From positions 16,926,632 through 16,990,631 of the forward strand of contig NC_053407.1 in the NCBI RefSeq assembly GCF_016859285.1: 64,000 nt of DNA. The letters are read 5' to 3'. The translations under genes were made by a program, and so were the position numbers. Positions within the stretch are counted from its first letter, which is position 1. Each line of letters begins with the position of its first letter. Positions 26,417-37,790 of the stretch are shown here, one piece after another. The stretch comes from Xiphias gladius (lineage: Eukaryota > Chordata > Actinopteri > Istiophoriformes > Xiphiidae). The notes under the pieces were generated by a model that saw nothing but the letters and a program-made list of their open reading frames with translations, was not told where the DNA came from and ran no database searches.

Positions 26417-27149
26417 AATTAATTAGATATAAGCTGTCTGTGATTAAAAATAATTGCCGCACTGGTAAAATTGAGGTTTCTCAGTTTTACATTTTTGGTA
26501 TATGTTGTTTTTGTTTTTGTTTTGTTTTTTTTGGCTCTAAGACCCTGTGCTAATCATTGCTTATTGCCTCGAAACTGCTCTAACATGTCATCCATAGTGT
26601 TTTGTGTACAATGTAAAAGACTGTGATTTTCTTTCATTTCACAAAAGAATGTTATGTCATGATCATTTCTGACCATGACAGCCTTTAAAATAAATTTTAT
26701 GGCATACAGTGGTATGTATTGAATGTACCTACGCAGCATGTTTTTGATGTGTTATTGACTGCTTAATTTGTCCGAGATCATTTCTGTGTTTACTGTCTAC
26801 TCCAACACAGTGGAGACAAAGCTCTATACTCTAAAGTAACCGTAAATCATCATGTCATTTGGCATATTTGATATTAGTATTAGTGTCATTAGCGTATTAT
26901 GTTGTGAATTGTGTTTCTTTCTGTGACGGAGACATGGATGAGAAAGCGGCTTAGTTTAAATTTGGAACTTTAAAACTGTAATATTGTAAAGTTGACAGTG
27001 AACAGTTAATTTACTTCTGTGATATGTTGTTGTAACACGGAAACAAAAGATGAGTGTTCAGTAGCATCCGTTTGTTTGCATGATGTTATTTCTTTTCTGC
27101 GATTTATGCAAGATGTTGTGATGTATACTTGCAATGTGTTTATTTGTTG

Positions 27150-27155
27150 AATAAA
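27150..27155 (+). terminator. gnrhr: Candidate poly(A) signal of gnrhr
   Basis: A canonical AATAAA hexamer with a downstream T/G-rich region (TTGGGTGTTTC, from 27184), as expected of a cleavage and polyadenylation site. The assignment to gnrhr is by position. Confidence 0.5.
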
Positions 27156-27579
27156 AAATTCAGCCTTTCTTTTCCCGCTGCATTGGGTGTTTCACAAACA
27201 GCTCAATAAGCTTTTGTCATCGGCTGGAAATGGCTCAATCAATGAAAATGAGAGCATCTTTATGGTTCTGGGATGCTGATGCTTCTACTGCAATACAGCC
27301 TATACCTCCTGTCTTTTTCACTACCAAAATGAAAACCTTAATTTGCTGCATATCCATTTGTTTTTTCAAAAATAACTACAGTAATGCTAAAGTGTTCTCT
27401 GACGTTTGTGAAGTACTGTGAACTGAAATGAGTGAATGAGAATTCCAGCTAATATTTCACTGACACGAGTATCGGACCACTGTGCATGAAGTCTGCTTAC
27501 AAAAGCACAGATATTACTGATGGGTACAGAGACACTTGATGGTGTAATTGTGTATCTCTCTTGAATTATCCAATTATCA

Positions 27580-27990
27580 GTGCTTGGTCCACTTGGTATC
27601 TGTTCTGGAGCTTTCAGTCATATCCAATGGGCAGATGGAGTTTTCCCAGTAAAATTTCATTTCATTGTGACCACTTTAAGGACTTCTCGCCCATGTTGGC
27701 TTATAACTTGAGGTTCAAAGTTCATTCTTGTTCTTGGAAACAAGGACAAGGAGTTGAATAACCAATATAAAGGCAACTAAATGGACTTTGTAGTGAGATT
27801 GTTTTCTGTACTGATGATTTCAAGGTCAAGACTGAATTCTGAACCTAATTTTTTAAGCCAACATGGACAATTAGTCCTTAAAAAGTCAAATTCCACGTTT
27901 ACTGGGAAACTTATTCTGCGAATGAAGATCACGTGATTGAAAGTTCCACAACAACTACTAAATGGACTTTGTGTTTCCAAGGTCAAGAAT
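27580..27990. mobile_element. Foldback (inverted-repeat) MITE-like element
   Basis: Two arms of about 165-170 bases match in inverted orientation: roughly 27585-27745, and its complement at roughly 27815-27985. For example 'CCATGTTGGCTTATAAC' on the left matches the complement of 'TTTTTTAAGCCAACATGG' on the right, and 'TTTTCCCAGTAAA' matches the complement of 'TTTACTGGGAAAC'. A 'CTAAATGGACTTTGT' unit also occurs twice in direct orientation (27778 and 27958), each followed by 'TTCAAGGTCAAGA'-like text. It is non-coding, of no known family, and sits just downstream of the gnrhr poly(A) signal. Confidence 0.65.
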
Positions 27991-28329
27991 AAACTTTGAT
28001 GGTCAGCCCCAGAGAGGACTTTTTAAAGCTGATTTTCCAAATATTTTTTCTCATAGTAACCTTGTCTCTCTCATCCCACTATCATTTCTATGGTCACTGA
28101 CAAAAGGTTTAAAACCTCAAGATGTCTGATTTACACACATTTACACACTCTTTTCTTTTAGTTGAGAATCCCATCCTGCAGCACCAGCAATCCAAGTTTG
28201 GATCAGGCCTTTGTACAACACCAGCTGCACTCCTACGGAAGAATAATTCTCCTATGATAATCAGTTTTGTATCTCTGACGATTCAAGAATTTTTGAAAAG
28301 CTGTTACATGGAAAAGAAATGCCATACAA

Positions 28330-28745
28330 TGACAGGAGACATTATCTAGCCACTGTCTCTCCCTCACTGACAGCATTTCCCACTTCTACACAGGGCTCCT
28401 CTTGCCACAGGAGGTCCTTCCGTCCTGTGGCCATCCATTTGTATAATTCCTCCCCTCTCTGAACATCTCCACCAGTACTATGCCGTTAAACTACTGTTGA
28501 GTTACTGTTGACCCATGTTAAACTTTTCAGTCACTTCACCTTTCCACATAATGGTTCATTTACAGTTAAGTTACTGATAATCTGCTTTGCATGTTTTCAT
28601 TTTTGCACTTGTGTCCATATTATAATTCTATACTCATTTACTTCCTCTCTCCTAACTGAGTGTTGAGCAATTGTAAGATCACAATTCTCCTGCGGAGATC
28701 ATTAAAGATTTTCTGAATCTGATTCTGGTTCTGGTTAACTGGGGA
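28330..28745 (+). mobile_element. LINE 3'-end remnant
   Basis: A short stretch translating like a LINE ORF2 C-terminus ('RSFRPVAIHLYNSS', about 28410-28455) is followed by an AT-rich tail. The tail ends in 'ATTAAAGATTTTCTGAATCT' and a 'GATTCTG/GGTTCTGG' repeat (28703-28737). Such endings are typical of fish non-LTR elements. The 5' part is missing, as usual for truncated insertions. The family is not assigned. Confidence 0.45.
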
Positions 28746-31700
28746 TTTTCTTCAGATTTAACATTCCTTGTAACTATGAGCTTATCTCTTCCTCTGTGTT
28801 CACTGCCAAAAAAGTGATTTTTCTGAAAGTCATTATTAGGAATTTGTTAGATGAAAGTGTACTGAGGATTACATCTATCAAGGGGCATTGTTAAACATGT
28901 CTTAAAAGATGGAATCACGTCAAGATTTTTCATGTTTTTATTGTTCATCATCAGTTAATCTCCAGTGTGACGTTAGTGTGGCCCATAATTATGCAAAGCC
29001 GCTTGACCTAGAAATGTTTGACATTTCCTACAGAATGATGTTGTAGCTGTTATCTGCATAATGAAGTGTTATTTAGTGTGATAGTGAACATTTCAATACA
29101 CCATATGTGAACCACTTGTGTTTTATTATGCCCCACATTCTACATTCCCAGAACTTGTTGAAGACTCTTTACCTATAATTACTACAAAGGAAAGCGGATC
29201 ATGGTATAGCTGTCTTAGCATAATGGCAGAACATTTTAAATTGTCTTATTTACTGTCCTTGCATACAGAGTGTATGATAGATAATGAGTGCCAGGATTAA
29301 GGGTTGATATGAATACGAGAGAATAGAATTAACCTCCTCCGTTATTCCTGAGACAAATTAAAAAGTTTCAGTCCAGTGCAGATTTCACCTTCAGCAGAGA
29401 GGAGGGCATGTTGGCTGAACCTGTAAAAACTGACAGGAATGTGGAGGACAGGCATAGGTATTCCCAGAGAAATACTCGTTAGTGACATGGAGCATATGTG
29501 CCATGCTGCAGCAAATGACAAGGTCATTGATCTCGGCAGATCCACCCCAAGTGTCGTCTTTTTGCTGAGTGACACTATTAACCCAAAACCTAGCAGGAGA
29601 TATCTCACCTGTCACATAACATTTGTGGATGAAACTGAATCATAGATTTCATGCCAGGCTTTCTGGATGGATTAGTTAGAAGGCAAAATGTTCCAGTTCA
29701 CTGTCCCCCAGAAGTGACAGATACGGGGTAGTAGAATTGATAAAGTGAAAATTTCCTTTTTCAGAGAAACTTTTGTCAATGTGCAGTGCCGTCAAAAAAA
29801 GTAACTTCATTTGTACATCATGAGTATAAGAACAAGTTCTATAAATGTGATACAACAAGCGTACAAATTCATAATGCAAGAAAATCCTGGATTGGGTGGT
29901 TGTCCGCCCAATTGGGCTACTTTTCATTGGATTGGGTACTGGCACAGGGAGGATGTGCAAACCTAGAGATGGTTATAAACTGATTTTGAACAGTTTGTCT
30001 GTGTCATATCCTCTGCCGCTGGGAGGGGCTCTAATTCACGAACGCCAAGGAGGGTCGAGTGTCTCCAGTGAGCACAACTTTCTGTGGTTGGAGCGCTTTC
30101 TAATTCCACCACTGCTGCTGATAAGACACACCAAGGTTCCAATTTGGCCAATAAGTCATTTTTAAAAAACTTTAAGGTTACTTTTTTCGATTAGTACAAC
30201 TTCTTTTGTAGGAGATAGATACTCCATGAGCTGGCAAGATTTCTGAAACTGTGTCGTGAACTGCCAACTCTGATGAAGCAATGTCTGATGAGTACAATGT
30301 CTGTTGTCAGACTCATCCAAGCTGACCCGATGAAGAGCAGGGTGCTAACAAAAACACAAAAAGAACACTACAAAGTGGTAGAAAATACACAATTTCAAGT
30401 GACCTAAGCTCAAAAGAAAAACCTGAGCTCCACTTTTTCATAGCTTACTAATAACAGCAATATAAACAAAAAACATCAAAGGCTGCCTGTGCCATCTAAT
30501 ATCATCAAACCCAAATACAAGTCGAGTTTTCGGAAAGGAATGCAGACTGCAAATCCATCATCTGGACACAACTTTCACAGAGTAATTTCTTTTTTCATAA
30601 GGGAAGAACTGATATCTGACTTAAGCAAGGTTCAATTAAGTGAGTGAAGGGACATGATAATGTATTTTTAAAGATATCCATTCATTAAGTTTCATAAATT
30701 ATTTTTTAGTGTTTTAAAAATTGTCATTAAAGACAGAAGAATAATCATCGGCCTTGTAATGCATTGTTCTGGACTACTTTCTATGTGATGTCAAGGCAAG
30801 CAAAACGTTCAGTGAAATGCTAGATAATTCCTCCTCCAATCAATCAGTGCATCATTTAATCTGAATAAAGATAATCTGAATCCAATTCATATTCAGTGAA
30901 ATGCACTGAAGTGAACTGAACATGAAGACATGGCGCTAGACAGCAGATAAAACAGAATAAAAATAATCACTAAATACCAATAAAAAAGAAAGCAGTTAAG
31001 TTAAACTAGATACATAATCAATAATAAAATAGAAGAGAAGAAGAGATCCTCAGCAGCATAATAAACTGACCTGTACAACAGTTTAAAATCCAGGCTGATA
31101 TCATGTTCTGCCTCACTCACACGTCAAGACGTTCATCCTGTTTAACCTGTTCATTACTAGTCACTTGTTGTGGCCCTGATTGTGCGCTCATCAAAGTGAC
31201 TGACACGACAGGAAACGCATGAGCCACTCAGGTTCAGTGCCACCAAAAATCATTAACCCACAGAGAGACCTTCTGATTACAAATCCACGCAGAGTGGCGA
31301 GGGTTTTGATTGTGTCAGGATGAGGAATATAAGTAGATTCAAGTGCATTACTCCCAAGTTTTAGACTTTATCTGTTTTTTGTTTTTGTTTTTTTCAGATT
31401 CATCATCAAACATTCCCTAAAACACCTTGGCTAATAAATAATTTCTACAAATTATAAAACAGTCTAATCGCAATGAGGATTATTAAATTTGTGAATTTAC
31501 AAGCAAATATCAATATTGATATTGTTATTGATGAAAATAATCAATAAATTAAAAAAACATGTTACTTCTAGTAGAAATTTTTCATTTGCATTCAGTGTCT
31601 GATCAGTGAAGTCCTTATACACACCGTGGATCGACTGATCCGAGCACAGTTTAGATACAGAATGGAAGTTTTTATTAATGTGCTTTTTCTTTTTCTTTTT

Positions 31701-32185
31701 TTTCTGTTTTTCTAGGGAAACATTTGGAGAGACTGGAAGGAAAAAAAACCCCATCACTGTTTGCTCTTCTTTTTCTATGGACAGTGCAGATATGGGCAAT
31801 TCCAAACCACAATATTGTAATATGCAATATGGCTATTAAGGCTGAATGACAGCTGACCCAGCTGTGTCGCTGTCAACAGAAACAGATGTCACAGATGTCA
31901 TAGATGAAAGTTCAGAAGAAAGGACGTTTCATCTCTCTGTAGATGTGTGTCCTTGATTCCTCTCTTCTCACATCTTTTCCTTGCATCCCTCCATGTGGGA
32001 GGGACTAAGATGCAAGAAAAAGACTCAAGTGAGGGAAATGAGGATTCAATCAAGGGAACTGGGATGTACCCTAGGAGTCTCTAGCCCTGCTAGCAGCTCT
32101 GTTAGGCTGTAGGCACAGCTCTTTGAGCTTAATGCTAACATCAGATACTGTCACGCAGAACACAAAGTACAGTACAGCTGAGCCT
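28746..32185. other. Gene-free intergenic DNA
   Basis: No splice-bounded exon or known domain was found. The stretch 29385-30165 is less AT-rich and has overlapping frames on both strands (up to 94 aa), but I cannot match any of them. A T-rich run occurs at 31376-31395. Confidence 0.45.
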
Positions 32186-32189
32186 GATG

Positions 32190-32525
32190 GAAATATATTT
32201 ACTTTTGATGGTGTTGTTGACATGCTGGTAGCGCTGCAGGAAAAGTAAGGGGATCATCAAAGTGATTAGGATTCATGCTCTAGGGAACATGAATGTACAA
32301 AAGTTTGTACCGAACCGTCTAGTATATGTTGAGATATTTCTCTGTGTATGTGAAAACTTTGTCTTGATGAAAAGACTAGATGAAAAGTCGGGGGGGGGGG
32401 TCAGTAAGATTCATCCTCTGGGCACCATGAATGTCTGTTACAAATTTCTTACTCGTTGAGCTATTTCCGTGGGGACAAAAGTGGACAACAGACAGACAGA
32501 AAGACAGACACCGCAATTCCTAGAC
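32190..32525 (+). repeat. Dispersed fish repeat, forward orientation
   Basis: This copy has ordered landmarks of a common percomorph repeat: 'GGGGATCATCAAAGTGATTAG', 'GGATTCATGCTCTAGGGAAC', a second 'AAGATTCATCCTCTGGGCAC', 'CATGAATGTCTGTTACAAAT', then 'GACAAAAGTGGACAACAGAC' and a GACAGACA run (32489-32512). A run of G lies at 32390-32400. The internal repetition of the 'GATTCATnCTCTgGG' unit is part of the family. A reverse copy lies at 2905-3105. Confidence 0.6.
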
Positions 32526-33487
32526 TAAACAATAATAAACTACTCTTTGTGCTACAAATAGTATTCTTTGAAATTTCTTGAGTTTTTTTGGTCATTCTTT
32601 TATAATGCATTTTTAGTAAACAACGAAAAAAACAACAAACAAGCAAAGACACCATTGTGCCACAGCCATTATCTTCACCCAAAAGTCAGTGAGGACACAA
32701 GTCAATTAGGAACAATCCACCTTTGCAGTCAAGCATGGAGAGCTGAGCAACACTGAATACAGTATCACTATCAATGGATTCAAATAAAGACGGACAGTTG
32801 AGAAAAGCAACAGGTTCTAGCCAGAAACACTTTATCCTTTCTTTATCCTTTTTCACACTTACAATTCATGTCCTGTTTCCACTTTAAAAGCTAGGCGATC
32901 AAAAAGTATAAAGCGAAGATCCAGGACTCAGGACAAGTGGAGAGATTAAGATGTTTATATATTAAAAACCATCACACTCATCACACCTTACCATTGTAAC
33001 ATTGCTCTATTTCAAAATCCAATCAGTGGTGTCTGAAACATTAAGTGGGACAGAAGGACAGACAGACAGACAAATGACTGAACTAGGGAGACTGATCCAG
33101 TGGGGCAACTATTTCACATTAAGTACAAATTATAATGATTACACTGATAGCTCATTGGGCAGCAAGCACGGCAGCAATGACTGGAAAATGTTACCAGGAT
33201 TAAAACAATGAACAATCCTCATCAGTTTTGAAAGACATTGCGCGGTGTGTATTTTGTAGAGCTCCAGGTTGTGTGGATTAGTTGTAATTGCTATGAACAT
33301 CAAACAAAACAGACAGAAGAGTTAATTCTGCAATGCCTCCTATCATAGGCCCATGTAACACAAGTAGTCTATATATACCTCCACAACGTGTTCAATTTTT
33401 ATTGTTATGCAGCTTTTCAAAGCAAACAACAACATGGCCAGAGGCTTTATAATGAATACAAAGAATTCTTTCAACTTAGCTGTGAAA
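32526..33487. other. Gene-free intergenic DNA
   Basis: Nothing recognisable was found, apart from a short GACA repeat at 33056-33071. Confidence 0.45.
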
Positions 33488-33489
33488 TA

Positions 33490-34869
33490 CAGTCCTGGTT
33501 GATATTATAGGCACCCCTGAACTTTAAGTACAGAATTTAGGATATATTCAGAAATAAATGCAAATAAGACCATTTTGTATAATCCAAATATTTTAATAAA
33601 ATGTCCAAGGTTAACTGAACAAAAGAAAATTAAAAAAAAAAAAACTCCTATGATAATGAAAAAATACAAACACAAAATGTTCCCCAGACACAATTATTGG
33701 CAGCCTTCCCTAATATTTGGTTGCAGAACCCTTGGCAACAAAGGCAGCCTCTAAACGTTTCTCGTAGCCATCTAGAAGCTTCTTGCACCTGTCTGCTGGT
33801 CGTTTCTGCCACTCTTCCACTGCAATGCGATCAAGCTCTTTTAAGTTTGCAGGAGTCCTTTTTACAAAGGTACAATGGTAATGGAATACAAAGGTTTTCA
33901 ATGGGACTCACTGCTGGCCAGTTTAAAACAGTCCATCTTTTCTTAATATGTTTACCATGTTTTACTGTAGGTAGGGCATTCTCTTCCTTATGGGCTTCAT
34001 TTCGTCCTCTGTAAACCAACCAATGCACTGCATTCCCAAAGGGCTCCACTTAGCTTTCATCTATCCATAGAACATTATCCCAGAAAGACTGTGGCTTATC
34101 TAGGAAAGTATTTGCAAACGTAAGTCTTGCCTTTTTGTGCCTTTCTTCCAGTAGTATTGTCCTCCTTGGCCTTAGCCCATGGAGCAACTACTATTTAGTG
34201 TGTAGCATATGGTACGGGCTTAAACCACAACACCAGATTGCTCCAGGTCAGCCTGGAGCTCTCTAGATGTCTTGCGTGATGTTTTATTCCACAATCTGCA
34301 CCAACCTTTGCAGACTTCTCTCATTGACTTTCTTCTCAGCAGCATGTCCTGGAAGCGTCTCAACAGTTTTATGATGGTGAAACCTCTCGATAACAAACTG
34401 TTGAAACAGGGATTTCAAGATCTTTGGAGATTGCCTTGTAGCCTTTGGAATTGTTATGTTTTTTGATTAAAGCATTTCTGATGCTCTTAAACAGCTCTCT
34501 CGTCTTCACGATTGTGAAAAAGAAACTGGAAACCATCAGCCCCTTGTTATGCAGTAAAACCGTCATTCATTGGTTAATTCAGGTCATGTGAACACTGAAA
34601 ATTAAGCACAGGTAAGTCTTATTTGTTTTTTCTTTTTGTTTGAGGAATTAGTTTAAATTAATCAAAAAGCCAATAATTGTGTTCAACGTACATTTTATGT
34701 CTGTATTTTTTATTTCACTATATGAACGCATTTTTTTGCTGTTCAATAACCTTGCACATTTTATTAAATATTCTGATTATACAAAATTTGTTAATTTGCA
34801 TTTATTTCTGAAGATATTCTAAAATCTGTACTTAAAATTCAGGGGTGCCAATAATCTCTGCCAGAACTG
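33490..34869 (-). mobile_element. Tc1-like transposon with long terminal inverted repeats, internally deleted
   Basis: Both ends match as an inverted repeat. CAGTCCTGG begins at 33490, the complementary CCAGAACTG ends at 34869, and both ends are flanked by TA (33488-33489, 34870-34871). The repeats extend inward about 210 bases (33490-33703 against 34655-34869), with landmarks 'GGCACCCCTGAA', 'TTCAGAAATAAATGCAAAT' and 'ACACAATTATTGGC'. The element is 1,380 bp, and its transposase remnant is on the minus strand. Confidence 0.9.
33710..34512 (-). pseudogene. Tc1-like transposase pseudogene lacking its catalytic middle
   Basis: Reading the minus strand from 34512, the N-terminal helix-turn-helix is clear: 'VKTRELFKSIRNALIKKHNN' then 'AISKDLEIPVSTVC'. 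The expected start ATG is ATC here. A later block (34050 down to about 33948) gives 'KVEPFGNAVHWLVYRGRNEA' and 'NALPTVKHGK', which matches the segment before the family's glycine-rich block. The text then jumps to 'LNWPAVSPIENL' (about 33935-33900). The sequence that should carry the 'QQDN' aspartate and most of the 'SPDLNPIE' box is therefore deleted or fused. The C-terminus is well kept: 'LKELDRIAVEEWQKRPAD' to 'KGSATKY' and stop at 33710-33712. Confidence 0.85.
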
Positions 34870-34871
34870 TA

Positions 34872-37375
34872 TGTATTCTACATTATCATGCCCTTGACAG
34901 TTTTCTTTGCTTCTGTTTACTCTTATGAAGCCTTTACCTTTACAAGTATTTTTTTTTTCTCATTTAATGTGAACTATTCAGTATGCAAATCACATTTGTG
35001 ATACTACTGTCTAGCTGTGTGACTGAGCTCAGATCTGTGTCATTCTTTGTATTCTTGTACAATATTACACATTGCGTTCTAATTTAAACTAGTAGGACAA
35101 ATCCAGAGTTCCGTCAATGACCCACACAACAATTCAAGAATAAATTTATGCATTCATCCTTCCCTTTTCTGTGTGTTTATAACAATTTTTATACATTAAT
35201 TCAGAGTTTTGGAAGACACAGACAGATAAATTTAGTAATAAGGGACAGTTACATTAGGCACAAGTTATATTGATTAGAAGGATAACTAGGGGCAATATAG
35301 GGCAATAGGCACAGTCTCTTTTCTATGTTTTTATTACATTTCTAATTATTTCTATACATTGTTTCATATCTGAAACACTATCACCATAGTGTGAAACTTG
35401 ACAGCATCTTGCAGTAATTTACCTTTCTTTACAATGCAGATTAAAAAAATTATTTAACATTGACATTATGATTGCAGTAACATATCTCAGATTGTCTGCA
35501 TATTTCTAATATTAATGACAGCCCTTTGGCCTCTGTGCTCACGTCTGTAAAGATTCATTACAGTCTTAGTATTTTACAATAAGCTACAAACACAGTGACA
35601 CTGCAATCGAGATCTCTTCTTAATGAGAGCTTTTTGTTGCTGATAAATTAGGCACAGCTCATTAACGTATGAAAGTGGTGAAACAGTCAAAGATTTACTA
35701 TAAATTTGATGGATTATTACAGTGGGTCATGAAGAAATGGGTTTCTTCTGTAACATCTAATAGTGTCCTTGATCGTGTTAAACTCTGTAAATATCCTCAA
35801 TGGCAAACTGCTGTTGAAAATAAAATGAAAATGTCTGTATGTGACATCTCTGAACTTTGCAATTTTTGGTGACGGAGTCAAATAAATACGGGGCCTGAAT
35901 CCAGTGGTAGTCAACTCTTGAATACAGTGTGTGGCATATACATAAGAAAAGATGTTGAAAAGTCCAGCCAATTAAGAGAAACTAAAATGACAAGTCAGTC
36001 ATAATCATTGTCAGATACACAGAAAAAATGCATTTAACAAAACCTTGAACTATTATGATTTTCAAAATATTGAAATAGCTACTTGTCTTAGTTGATGAAG
36101 TCCTGCACCAGCAAGACATTGTTTTCCCTCTGGCTAACTAAAGAAATGTCCACTGAGGTTTGGAGGTTTGCATGTTAGATATTTGAAAAGACATACTGTA
36201 TTTCAAAGACTCATCGCCAGCTGGATTATTTACTACAAAACTTATGAACCTTTTTTTCTTAACATTAGATAATTCATTAGCGTATTGATATTCCCCGATT
36301 AATACTAACGTTTTACGACTTTTTGCTGCATTAATTACAATGTTAAAACCAAAAATTATTTATGAAGTACACAGAGTGGGGTTTGAAGGAATGGAAATTG
36401 TGAGTAGGAAGGTCGGGTGGTGGATTAAAAGCCGCTCTCAGCTGTCTCAGGGTCATGATTAACTGTATTCAATCATGTCAAAATCTCAGAGTGGAACACT
36501 GAGAAAAATTTACTCCAGAGGTACAGAACTACACAGTCTGTGTATCTATCCTTATTTTCAAGCTGAAGTGGCGATTTTAACGCTTCATTATCTGATGGTT
36601 TTTTTTTTTTTTATGAGTCATGTAATTGTTTTTCTTATTTCTTTACTGATTATGGTGGTCTGGTCTAAATAATGGTATTGTTGACCCTAATAGAGGCAGA
36701 TTGCAACATTGGTCTTGAGTATATGTCACTGATAAATCAAGCTATAGTGTTTGTTTGCATTTTTCAGTGAATATAGTTGACTACACCGCTCTGGCCTGTA
36801 CCTCAGTACCTCAGGTGTGTTGACTTACATAATTAACCCCACACATGGCCTCAGAGATTTATTTGCTTCAGTGAGCGGAGTCCCATGAGCCTCGTCGAGA
36901 CCATTGTCATTTTTCATTAAAAGATCCTTTTGTCTTTATCTCTGGCTTCAGCTTATTGAACAATGATGCATGTCAGATGCACTGATGTTATAATGTTGCA
37001 ATTATGATTGTGTATTACTCCAGCATATGCAACGTGTACACTGAGCTATTTTACCACATCATTTGATATGGACACAATTTAAGGGCTTTTCTATACATTA
37101 GAAATTATTTAATATAGTTTATAGTTAATATAGTCCCTTGAATTTTTAGGGTTTTCAACAATACTCAAAGTGGATGCACAGCCTGAGTATCAGCAATGCA
37201 AGTGGTTCCCATAGGAATCATTCAAAAAAGAACTGAAATCAGTGACAAATCTCTCTCTGTCTCAGTAATTCAAAAACCAAAACTTTGCACATTTGGCTGG
37301 AAATGTATACAGAAAGCCGCTGTTGGGCTCTTGGCGGGTTGCAGAGTATATCAGCTCAGCATGCACTCATCTTCA
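34872..37375. other. Gene-free intergenic DNA
   Basis: AT-rich, with poly-T/A runs (for example 36600-36612). I found no gene, RNA or named repeat. Confidence 0.45.
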
Positions 37376-37379
37376 CTTT

Positions 37380-37790
37380 ATTTATTTATTTTTTTGAATG
37401 GACTGGGTCCTACTTATATTGTACTTATACCGAACTCCTACGCTCGCATTGAACCCCAAGGTCCCTCACGTACCTTGAAAAAGACCTCTTAGGTTTTCTA
37501 CATTCGAGGTTGGAACTGAAGGCAGATCTGGCGTCTGAGGTTGTAACCCCGGGATCATGGATCAGCCTCCCACTCTATATCAGATCTGCTCCCATCACTT
37601 ACACTTCTAAAAATGGTCACATCTTTTTTCCCCTCTTGGCCTATAAGTCTGCATGACATGCCTGTAAATGCGTTGTTGTGCATCTATTTGCAGCACTTGT
37701 GGTGTTGTTGATTTATATTTGTCTATATCTATTCTTGATTTTGGTCTTCAAATGTACCTGAGAAATAAACTTGTACACACATATGAAAAT
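37380..37790 (+). mobile_element. LINE 3'-end remnant
   Basis: The translation in changing frames gives 'LGPTYIVLIPNSYARIEP', 'RTLKKTS', and then text like 'SLPLYIRSAP' near 37568-37595. These resemble the C-terminal block of fish LINE ORF2 proteins ('WNSLPLxIRxA'). The tail ends 'AGAAATAAACTTGTACACAC' around 37762-37780. Stops and frameshifts show that it is dead. Confidence 0.4.

Larger units (their letters stand above)
25821..27175 (+). other. gnrhr: Probable gnrhr 3' untranslated region
   Basis: There is no other gene between the stop codon and the poly(A) signal at 27150, followed by a T/G-rich stretch near 27185. I infer a 3' UTR of about 1.35 kb. An earlier AATAAA-like site at about 26688-26693 could give a shorter transcript. 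A CA microsatellite lies inside. Confidence 0.5.
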
